Positions 52,601 to 60,582 of a stretch of DNA of 64,000 bases are shown here, piece by piece (the stretch's first letter is position 1; the number at the start of each line of letters is the position of its first letter). The translations under genes were made by a program, and so were the position numbers. Source of the DNA: Mesotoga sp. BH458_6_3_2_1 (GTDB taxonomy: Bacteria > Thermotogota > Thermotogae > Petrotogales > Kosmotogaceae); assembly GCF_003664995.1 (NCBI RefSeq), contig NZ_JFHL01000007.1, positions 27,383 to 91,382 of the forward strand, read 5' to 3'. The notes beneath the pieces are model-generated. The model worked only from the letters and a program-made list of their open reading frames with translations, ran no database searches and was not told the DNA's origin.

Positions 52601-53141
52601 ATAGCAGAAGTCGCAATGCGCCGAAGATCATCGGCGGACGCAAGGCCGGTAGGTTCATCCCGGGACGCAGGGCTGGCAAAGATCATGCCAGGACGCAAGG
52701 CCCGCTTCGCGGGGAAAGAGCCGCTTGGAGAAGAAACGCTGATCGTTGCAGGCTTGAAAGAGCACTTTCGGCTGGCTCTTCTCGAGGACGGGGGACCGTT
52801 GACGGACAACGTTGTTTTGAACAGCGCTCAGCGGGTTTTCGTTCTTAAGCGCACAGCGGTCCTTTGATTGTAGATCCCGTGCAAAAGCATCACGGGATGA
52901 CAATGTCAGACGATTATGCGATTTTGTTGTAGGGGCGAACGGCTGTTCGCCCGAAACGGCTTTGCGGTTGACAATTCAAGAGATTCAGTAGTAACCGGCA
53001 GGCACATCAGGGCAGGTATATGGGATGATAGCCTTTCTTGTTTCGGGTCATTCTGACGAAACAGGCTGCTAAAATGTCAAATTGCCGATTAAACAATAGT
53101 TATAGGCGAGACCATTCGTTCTTGTAATGATGCCTATCGAT
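52601..53141. repeat. Family C array, A core and F unit
   Basis: Family C array at about 52615-52730 (GCCGA/TCGGC, CCGG/CCGG, TGGC/GCCA, CCGC/GCGG with GGACGCAAGG linkers), an A core near 52790 and family F GGGGCGAACGGCTGTTCG at about 52930. From 53000 to 53141 there is no clear feature except a TTTCGGGTCATTC fragment. Confidence 0.7.
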
Positions 53142-53786
53142 TCAGGGTTCTAGCTTCTCTATGTATTCTAAGAATGGAGCAAAGCTCTGAGGGCATTTCG
53201 AGCGAATGTTTTCCAATGATTCATTTCTGAGTATTTCGGCAGCAGTTGTTACTCCATATCGCTTTTTCGCTCTTCGAAAGAGACTCTGGATGATCTTTTT
53301 GGGAGGATTGTTGTCATCCTGTTCTTCCACTTGTCTCTTCCATGTCTTGTGGATGCTTATTCCAAGGTGTTCTTGAAGTTGTTCAAAAGCAGCAAGTAAC
53401 AAGACCTCAAGATCATGTTTGAAGCAGAACACTTCGAACCTGCTCTTAAAATCTTCTTCATGAACGGATAGCAAAGATCCAAATGAATTCAGAACGGATC
53501 CGCGCAATTGCGAGTAATTCGTATGAGGAACCCCAACGTTGTATGGATAGAGGTCAGGCAACAAAACTACCGCGCTTTCCCAGTTGTTCTTCAGGATCCA
53601 ATATGCTTTTTTCGGATACTTGACCAAAAGCGCCCTCTTGTTGTTCGACATGTTGCCTGACTGGCCAACACTTGCGAATTCTATAGCGATACCTTCTGAG
53701 TTCTTCTTATCAATTAAGGGCTTCAATAGTGTCGTCAGAGCGAGTTTATCTGACTCTCCTTCGACATAGACTATCAATTGGTTCAT
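53142..53786 (-). CDS. DUF4276-like TOPRIM protein
   Basis: 214 aa. VYVEGESDKLALTTLL with E9, E11 and D13 and VVLLPDLYPYN with D78 outline the TOPRIM acidic core; CFKHDLEVLLLAAF near residue 128-141 matches the HExE-like DUF4276 element. ATG overlaps the ATPase stop (ATGA). Effector partner of the ATPase by analogy with other split systems (inference). Lacks a Gly-rich G-K pattern after the first strand that is seen in many relatives. Confidence 0.75.
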   Translation of the reverse strand: MNQLIVYVEGESDKLALTTLLKPLIDKKNSEGIAIEFASVGQSGNMSNNKRALLVKYPKKAYWILKNNWESAVVLLPDLYPYNVGVPHTNYSQLRGSVLNSFGSLLSVHEEDFKSRFEVFCFKHDLEVLLLAAFEQLQEHLGISIHKTWKRQVEEQDDNNPPKKIIQSLFRRAKKRYGVTTAAEILRNESLENIRSKCPQSFAPFLEYIEKLEP

Positions 53787-54979
53787 TTTCCTATCATCTC
53801 AAACTCCCCAGATCGGTGCATTATCTCTAGCTCCTGATCTCCGAATTCTTTGAGATTGTCGATAAGGGCTTGTGAAGTTGACGGCTTGAATGACTTAATG
53901 TCGCCATCTTCCTTCTTCAGAACAAGAATATTCTCAATATCGAACATGGAAAGGAAATATGAGGAGTGAGTAGTGAGCAAAACCTGAGTCTTGTCACTAA
54001 GCTTTTTGAATAGTTCAGCCAAAACCGGATACACTCGAGGATGAATTCCTTGATCAGGTTCATCAACAAAGACAAGAGTTGGCGGGAATGGGTGAAGACA
54101 TATGAGGGTCCAACATAGTATCCTCAGAGTTCCATCAGAAAGATCGGCCAATGTCAGTTCTTCTTTAACGGAGTCCTCTGACCAAAACGCCATAACTTGC
54201 CCGGGTGCTCCTCTAGCCTTAACAGTGATGTTTCTGAAACTAGGCAGCATCAGCCCAAGATGAAACTTCAGTCTTTCAAAGATTTCTGGGTACTCTGTTT
54301 GTAGATAGAGAAGTACAGCACTCAAGTTGCCAGCGTCCTCATGAAGTGTCGGTTCCTGTTCAATAATGGATGGACGCCTTAGTAGTTCGTTGCTCATTCT
54401 GAAGGAGTTGTAGAACCTCCATCTTTGAATGTACTCACGTAGATTATATAGCATAAAGAGTCCAGGATTATACATAGTGCTTATCGCCAGCTGATTTGCT
54501 TTCAGAAGCTTAATCTTCTGCTCTTGGAGTTTCTTGAGGCTAGGTTCGTAAATTATTCCTTCACCATTTCTCAACTCCATGTATAGGAAAGGCTGATCGT
54601 ACTTTGTAGATAGCGGCCTACAAGTTTCGACCCTTTCGTGGTCGACTCGTATTGAACCCATGGGGCCAAGTATGCTGCCGGAATAAATCACATCGGCACT
54701 CAAACCTGCATCGATCGACGCTGCCCATTCGATGCGGTCTTCACCTGGAATGTGAAAGATCCTCATTCCCGAAGATCCCTCGATGATTTCTGAGGGTATC
54801 TCTTGGTATGCACTATTTCGCAGAAAGCGCAATAATTCCATTAGACTTGATTTTCCGGACGCATTTGCGCCGATCAATACCTCCAGATTGGAAAGTCCCA
54901 CTCGGAAATCTCTAAATGGTCTATATCCAGCTATTCTTATTTCTTTCAGTCTGAACTTGTCAAAGTCAATCTGTGCCAT
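53783..54979 (-). CDS. RecF/OLD-like AAA ATPase paired with DUF4276
   Basis: About 398 aa from ATG 54979. Walker A GANASGKSS at 37-45, signature LADLSDGTLRILCW, Walker B LVFVDEPDQGIHP, H-loop LTTHSSYFLSMF. Its C-terminus is near PSTSQALIDNLKEF. Related in layout to the 4658 ATPase but not a close copy. Overlap of 4 bp with the TOPRIM gene shows a two-gene operon. Confidence 0.85.
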   Translation of the reverse strand: MAQIDFDKFRLKEIRIAGYRPFRDFRVGLSNLEVLIGANASGKSSLMELLRFLRNSAYQEIPSEIIEGSSGMRIFHIPGEDRIEWAASIDAGLSADVIYSGSILGPMGSIRVDHERVETCRPLSTKYDQPFLYMELRNGEGIIYEPSLKKLQEQKIKLLKANQLAISTMYNPGLFMLYNLREYIQRWRFYNSFRMSNELLRRPSIIEQEPTLHEDAGNLSAVLLYLQTEYPEIFERLKFHLGLMLPSFRNITVKARGAPGQVMAFWSEDSVKEELTLADLSDGTLRILCWTLICLHPFPPTLVFVDEPDQGIHPRVYPVLAELFKKLSDKTQVLLTTHSSYFLSMFDIENILVLKKEDGDIKSFKPSTSQALIDNLKEFGDQELEIMHRSGEFEMIGK

Positions 54980-55046
54980 ATACATCACCACACTATGAGT
55001 TCCCTTTCATCTAAATTATACATAAAAGAAGGGGGATTAGGTGTGC

Positions 55047-55275
55047 CGAAGAGCATCGGCGGACGCAAGGCCGGCAAAGATCGTGCCGGGACGCAATGCA
55101 CTGAGAACCATCAGTGGACGCAAGGCCGGGAAGTTCATCCCGGGACGCAGGGCTGGCGAAGATCATGCCAGGACGCAAGGCCCGCTTCGCGGGGAAAGAC
55201 CTTCAGTGCCAGTCTGCTGACGCAGGCGAAGGTTGACTGACTACCGAAGGTGACTGGCTTTTCTCTCACCTTCTC
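55047..55275. repeat. Best-preserved family C array followed by family D
   Basis: Six hairpins in a row between 55053 and 55196: GCCGA/TCGGC, CCGGC/GCCGG, ACTGA/TCAGT, CCGGG/CCCGG, TGGC/GCCA, CCCGC/GCGGG, each separated by GGACGCAAGG or near variants. A family D fragment (CTGC/GCAG, TGACTGACT region) follows at 55204-55265. ORFs here are artefacts. Confidence 0.8.
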
Positions 55276-55373
55276 GAGAGCGTAGCGAGTGTCTCAAGAA
55301 ATGTTCTTTCTCGATTGATGTTGACGATGATCAGTAAAAGCTACTAGCTTTCTAGCTCACGTAGCATTTGTTA

Positions 55374-55379
55374 TATAAT
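55374..55379 (+). promoter_or_regulatory. Probable -10 for the PARIS-like operon
   Basis: TATAAT at 55374-55379, 33 bp before the ATPase start; no good -35 at 16-18 bp. Confidence 0.45.
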
Positions 55380-55412
55380 TTATGTGATGGCTGATAGCGT
55401 GAGGCGGTTTAG

Positions 55413-56348
55413 ATGAAGATAAAGAAAATCTATATAAGAGATTTCCGAGGGATTGAAGAACTTGAGGTTGATCTCGTTCATCCATCTGGAAATGTTCTTG
55501 ATTTAGCTGTTTTTGCTGGCCCTAATGGCTCTGGAAAAACGAGTGTTTTAGAAGCCTGCCTTATCTCTCTGGGGAGAAACGATCTAATTGGGGATAGACC
55601 CGATAATGATGTCAGATCAGGAGCAACGAATTTCGAGATTTGTCTGCAGATGAACTCAGGTGAAGAGATTGTCGCTTCTTCAAAGACAAGAGAAAAACAG
55701 ATATCTCGCGCTCTTCAGGGTATTGGTGTTGAGTATTTTTCTTCGTGGCGTGAGCCCAAGTTGATCGGCAGTCTTCCAATCACTGCGGGAAAGAAGGGAA
55801 AACGTCCAAAAGAAACTGAGCAGAATCGCCTCTGGTTAATTAAGCAGCATCTTATAAACTTGAGAGCTAGAAGGGCTTTTGAATCTCAGCAAATCTTTCT
55901 GGAGATTGAACCCGAGGTCTTTAAACTGATAAATGACAGTTGGAGGCAATTCTATCCGGGAAGCAACAACTGTTTCGAAGTAAGGCCAATCAGCGAATCG
56001 ATAGATGAAGGCTTCGATCTATTCATAAGGGATATCCCTACCAGCCAGCTGATTCCTGTTGACGCTCTCAGTTCAGGTGAGATCGAAGTATTGACTATGA
56101 TAGGGTGGTTTGCGACACGAAAAACGAATCCGCAGTTTCTGTTCATTGATGAGCCGGAATTACATCTTCATTCGACCTGGCATCGAGTGGTGTTAAGGGT
56201 GTTGAGAAAACTTTTGCCAAATACCCAGATTATTTGTGCCACTCATTCCAAAGAGGTTCTTGATTCGGTGTTGAGCTATCAGCGCTTCACATTGTTACCA
56301 CCGGACGATCCAAGAATTAAACTGAAAGGGAAGGATTATTTGAAGTGA
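55413..56348 (+). CDS. AAA_15/AAA_21-type ATPase, PARIS AriA-like
   Basis: 311 aa. Walker A GPNGSGKT at 36-43, signature VDALSSGEIEVLTM near 220, Walker B FLFIDEPELHLH and H-loop CATHSKEVLD. An RRAFESQQ segment precedes the signature. The compact size is short compared with PARIS AriA proteins as I recall them. It is followed by a GTGA overlap with the DUF4435-like gene, exactly the AriA-AriB order. In PARIS the ATPase holds the TOPRIM effector until a phage anti-restriction protein is sensed (family knowledge). Confidence 0.85.
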   Translation: MKIKKIYIRDFRGIEELEVDLVHPSGNVLDLAVFAGPNGSGKTSVLEACLISLGRNDLIGDRPDNDVRSGATNFEICLQMNSGEEIVASSKTREKQISRALQGIGVEYFSSWREPKLIGSLPITAGKKGKRPKETEQNRLWLIKQHLINLRARRAFESQQIFLEIEPEVFKLINDSWRQFYPGSNNCFEVRPISESIDEGFDLFIRDIPTSQLIPVDALSSGEIEVLTMIGWFATRKTNPQFLFIDEPELHLHSTWHRVVLRVLRKLLPNTQIICATHSKEVLDSVLSYQRFTLLPPDDPRIKLKGKDYLK

Positions 56349-57223
56349 GAACTGTTTCAACTGAACTCGAGTCATTGTTGTTGACCGCACCTGTTATTCT
56401 TCTTGTCGAGGACGTTCTAACGAAGGAATATTTGATACGGATCTGGCAACCAGATGACAAGTACTTCAATATCCTTGTTGCTTATGGAAGAGAATCTGTT
56501 AGAGCTGTTACTCATGATCTTAGGACTGCAGGCTTTAGAAATGTATTTGGCGTTATCGATCGTGATTTTGGAACGAGCAATTGTGATAGGTGGACCCAAG
56601 TATTGTCTAATGAAGCAGTATTTATCTTACCAGTTTTTGAAATAGAGAACTATCTCCTTGATTGGAACGCTTTGAATCATGTGTCAAATGACTTCTCTCA
56701 CAAGAGAAACACAGATGTAATTTGCAAAAGAGCGCTCAGATTTGCCAAACAACTTCTCTGGTGGTTCTCTTGCTGCAGGACGATATCAACAATTAGAGGC
56801 CATTTGGTAGCTGACTTCCCGTCGTTTCCGGGGCTTGACATAAGATCTAGAAGGGCGGTTCTTGAGTTTATTGAGAATCAGAAATGGTTCAGGGAAATCG
56901 AGAGCAGAGTTCACACTCTCATAGACAGAGAGAAGATCCGAGAGCTGATCGATAACAGCATTGAATTGACCAAAGGTTATCTGGAGAGCGGTACTTGGAA
57001 GGCTGAGTTCTCAGGAAAGGAGATCTTCAGAATGCTCAGGGGATATCTTGTCAATGGTAAGTACGCATCCCCTGAAGAAATGGATCTCGACTTGGCCAAG
57101 AAAATTGGAGATTATCAGTATGAGCAATCTTCTGCCCCGAAAAAGCTTCTCGCGCTCAAGCGGCTCATTTTGCAGGAAGCTCTTGCTGATTCACCATCAA
57201 CGATCCAAGAAGAGCAATTGTAG
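56345..57223 (+). CDS. DUF4435-like TOPRIM protein, PARIS AriB-like
   Basis: 292 aa. ILLVEDVLTKEYL gives acidic E22 and E28; FGVIDRDFG gives D72 and D74 (DxD) of the TOPRIM core; FEIENYLLDWNAL is a DUF4435 hallmark. The rest is helical. GTG 56345 is coupled to the ATPase stop. AriB-like proteins act as nucleases that cut tRNA or other host nucleic acid on activation. Sequence is continuous and looks functional. Confidence 0.85.
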   Translation: MRTVSTELESLLLTAPVILLVEDVLTKEYLIRIWQPDDKYFNILVAYGRESVRAVTHDLRTAGFRNVFGVIDRDFGTSNCDRWTQVLSNEAVFILPVFEIENYLLDWNALNHVSNDFSHKRNTDVICKRALRFAKQLLWWFSCCRTISTIRGHLVADFPSFPGLDIRSRRAVLEFIENQKWFREIESRVHTLIDREKIRELIDNSIELTKGYLESGTWKAEFSGKEIFRMLRGYLVNGKYASPEEMDLDLAKKIGDYQYEQSSAPKKLLALKRLILQEALADSPSTIQEEQL

Positions 57224-58200
57224 AAGCAAGTTGCAAGTCATAAGAGTAGAACAAGCGGGGAGAAGCTCTCAAGACCTAGATGCTGAAACGAGTTCAGCAT
57301 GACGCGAATAGCAGGGTATCGATTACAGGGTATGGGGTGTCGAGAAGAAAAGCATTTCACCGTCTTTGTATCTTCAGGTAATAATGCTGACTCAGTTATC
57401 CAGGTAGTGCCTTCAGGAGGTCCCACACACTGTCATCCCGAACTTGTTTCGGGATCTATTCTTTGAAGGCATCTACGATGATGAATCCTTGAATTTGCAA
57501 AGTAAGTGAGGAAAGAACAGGATGCTGAAACGAGTTCATGATGAATTATTACGCTTTCAGAATCAGCAAACGCTGTCATACCAATCATGACTTTTTGGAA
57601 GTCCCTCTCATTGTCATCCCGAACTTGTTTCGGGATCTATTCTTTGCGAAAAGCGGGACATTAGAAGACTTGTCAGTCCCTATTTTCGCTTACAGCGCTC
57701 CGCGGTTTCAAAGTGCAAGATCCCGTATAGGAGCACTACGGGATGACAATGTCAGACGATTATGAGATTCTTTTGTAGGGGCGAACGGCTGTTCGCCCGT
57801 GAGTAGATTTCGGTGCAGGCTAAAGGGATGACCAAAGAGGCGCTCATCAGAATAAGCTTAAGTGATTACATCCCTTCACGTCATCCTGACAATGCTCCTG
57901 GTCAGGATCACGGTCCTTCGCGAAAGGTGGAATAGACCATAGGAGCCGGTCAGTTCTCTTTTTCGTTTAGTTATTCAGATGAGGAATCTATGGGCTAATT
58001 CGGAGGACGGACAAGGTTGTCTTCCCAGCGACCAGCGAAAGGCGGCTCTTTGTGGGTATATTAATCTGAGGACTTGTCAGTCGCTCTTTTTAACTCTTCA
58101 CAATCAACTTCGAATGCATTTGTTAGCTCCTACCCAAAACTTACTACGCGCAACAGTCAACTCACTAGGGCTCTTGAAGGTTTCTCGCCTTTTCCTAAAG
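57224..58200. repeat. Intergenic hairpin cluster (B, F)
   Basis: No gene. Includes ATGCTGAA/TTCAGCAT palindromes at about 57280 and 57520, TCATCCCGAAC...TTTCGGGATC hairpins at about 57433 and 57614, an ATCCCG/CGGGAT hairpin at 57720, a family F unit at 57775, TCATCCTGAC/GTCAGGATC at 57885, and a partial A core near 58003. Confidence 0.7.
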
Positions 58201-58204
58201 CGTA

Positions 58205-58248
58205 TGCTAAAATTGTTCTGATATCAGAACTGGTTCTGAGGTCAGAAC
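58205..58248 (+). promoter_or_regulatory. Extended -10 with two tandem palindromic operators
   Basis: TGCTAAAAT (58205-58213) is an extended -10. Just after it, GTTCTGATATCAGAAC (58215-58230) and GTTCTGAGGTCAGAAC (58233-58248) are 16-bp palindromes 18 bp apart centre to centre, ending before the ribosome site. This is a classic repressor layout. The cognate regulator is not obvious nearby. Confidence 0.75.
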
Positions 58249-58263
58249 TGGAGGTGCAATACT

Positions 58264-59343
58264 ATGTTGCTCGATCCAAAACCAAAGAGCAAGGAAGCCG
58301 ATCTTTTCTCGAGAGGCGAAGAACTCAAAGAGCTCCTGTCATCATTGAGAGACAATCCGATCACACTGATCACAGGTATAAGGAGAGTTGGAAAGTCTTC
58401 CTTAATGCGAGTTGCCATTGCAGAAACGGAGCAAGATTCAATAATGATAGACGTCAGAAGAATCTACTCGGATTCTTCCGGTTCAATGGGCAGGGCGGAT
58501 CTTTCATATGCTATACAGGGAGAGCTCGAGAAGAAACTCAAGAAAGAGAGAATAAAGGCTCTGTTGAGCAAGGTGAAGGGAGTTTCATTTATGGGCAACT
58601 CTGTAACCTTCGACTGGAATGATATAACTCTTAGCTCGATTCTAGAGAAGCTGAACGATCATCCAAAGCCGTTTATTATTGCCTTTGATGAGGCTCAGTA
58701 CTTTCGGTATTATGGGGGCAAAGGCGGCAAGAGCATACAGAATCTAATTGCCTGGGCTTTCGATAATCTCCAAAACATTAGGTTTCTGCTTACTGGTTCG
58801 GAAGTTGGTCTAATTCACGATTTCATTGGAACGAACGATTATGAAAGTCCGTTGCACGGGAGATATATGTACGAAATAGTTCTCAAGCCTTTCTCAAAAG
58901 ACATTTCTATAGAGTTTTTGAAAGCCGCATTCGCAGAGAGCGACATGCAAATTCCAGCTGAAGAAATAACTGCAGCGCAGAACCTTCTTGACGGGATAGT
59001 GGGACATCTTGTCCAGTACGGTCTTAATCGACTCAGAAGAAGCCACGATGAGGCTCTATCTGAAACCTTCGCAACAGCCAAGATGCTTTTTATCAGTGAG
59101 CTCAAAGAGCTTGAGAAGCGGAGTCCAAGATACAGAAAGGTGCTAGAGTTTATTGCATCCGGTGCCACGACCTTCACTGCAATACTACGGTCCTTTCAAG
59201 CCAGCGGTGATGCCGCTTCTAAATCGAGAGTTGCAGATGCTCTACGAATACTTGAGAGATCCAGCTGGATAAATAAAGAGCATGGGAGATATTCGATCGT
59301 TGATTGCGTGCTTGCAGAGTTAATAAAGAATGGCGGGTTCTAA
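58264..59343 (+). CDS. Archaeal-type AAA ATPase with winged helix
   Basis: 359 aa. Walker A GIRRVGKS at 38-45, Walker B FIIAFDEAQYF near 145, sensor LLTGSEVGLI, C-terminal winged helix (DALRILERSSWINKEHGRY). Arch_ATPase (PF01637) layout, often found beside defence or mobile genes. GGAGGTG 8 bases before ATG 58264. Distinct from the 50875 ATPase: no direct repeats flank it. Its expression is tightly operator-controlled. The substrate and partner are unknown. Confidence 0.85.
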   Translation: MLLDPKPKSKEADLFSRGEELKELLSSLRDNPITLITGIRRVGKSSLMRVAIAETEQDSIMIDVRRIYSDSSGSMGRADLSYAIQGELEKKLKKERIKALLSKVKGVSFMGNSVTFDWNDITLSSILEKLNDHPKPFIIAFDEAQYFRYYGGKGGKSIQNLIAWAFDNLQNIRFLLTGSEVGLIHDFIGTNDYESPLHGRYMYEIVLKPFSKDISIEFLKAAFAESDMQIPAEEITAAQNLLDGIVGHLVQYGLNRLRRSHDEALSETFATAKMLFISELKELEKRSPRYRKVLEFIASGATTFTAILRSFQASGDAASKSRVADALRILERSSWINKEHGRYSIVDCVLAELIKNGGF

Positions 59344-60582
59344 GAGAAACATTCGCGAAGAAGATTGGGACTCCATTCTTTGCAAGAAGACCGGTCCGGC
59401 ATCCCTGGTACAAGATCGGTGATCTTTTTTTGAAAAATCAATTGAAAGACCCAATGCGGCGAAGATACTTTTCAGAAGTGATGCTGCTGCGCAGGAAGCC
59501 TGTCAGGTCAACCGTCTATGGTTCTCCGTTCGCCGAAAAGAACGAGAACTAAACCCAATTCTAGAGTCTTGAGGATCGAGATCCCGTATAAGAGGATTAC
59601 TGGAAGACAGTGCCTGCACAGAGATTTTATCACTCCGACCTGGCCGACAAGTCCGTCAAATTCTGGACTGCTCCGACAAAAGCGAGAAGAGCTGTCCTTG
59701 GAAGAGACGCGAAAAATGGGACAGACGCTAGGAGCCCGTCAGTCCCTATTTTCGCTTACGGTGTTCAGCTTGCAGCGAAAAGCGTCTCCTAGGGGAGAGA
59801 TCGCCACAGGATCACTACGGGATGACAATGGCAGACGATTATGCGATTCTATTGTAGGGGCGAACGGCTGTTCGCCCGTGATTGGATTTCAGGGCAGGCT
59901 CTACGGGATGACTCCTCTTCACGTCATCCTGACAATGCTCCTGGTCAGGATCCCTGTTTCTCGCGAAAAATGGGACAGACGCTAAGATCCCGTCAGTCAC
60001 TATTTTCGGTTACAGCGATCAGCAGGTACTTGATTCTAAGTCTACAGCGGCTCCTAGAGATAAGATCCCGTGCAGAAGCATCACGGGATGACAAACTGAG
60101 TCGATATCGAGACAGACGCTATGGGATGACAGTAACGTGAAATTGGAGGATGACAGCCCTGCCCGTCATCCTGACAATGCTTCTGGTCAGGATCTGGTCT
60201 TTTGGGTTTTACGAAGCATGCACGAGAAAAACGGGACATAACGTACAACGGCTTTCAAGAGAACACACACCCCACCGCAAGCGGTCCCCCCCGCTCAAGC
60301 GGGGATTTAAGATCAAGAGAATTAAGAGCGGTTATTTGTTAACCGTCAACAGTCCTTCGTGAAAAGTGGGACAGACATGCGAAAAGCGAGAAGAGGAGAG
60401 AGGAAGAGAGAGAAGAGAGAGAAGAGAGACGCCTTCTCGTGAGCGTAGCGAACGTCTCGACAGTGCTCTTTCTCGCGGTGTCTTATCTGTGAACGAGCCT
60501 AGCTGTTCTTTAACAGTCAATTGTGCCCCTTCTCATTAATGGATGATAAGATTGTTCTTATTAGGGATTCTTGAGGTGATGT
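59344..60582. repeat. Composite repeat region (E, F, B, A and dispersed 145-bp repeat)
   Basis: Intact family E at 59578-59722, including the 51-bp core at 59628-59678 without cargo (empty site). Family F composite at 59850-59955; TCATCC/GGATGA hairpins up to 60210; the 145-bp dispersed repeat at about 60228-60372 (partner 52448). GA-rich (AGAGA) tract at 60395-60430. No gene. Confidence 0.75.
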
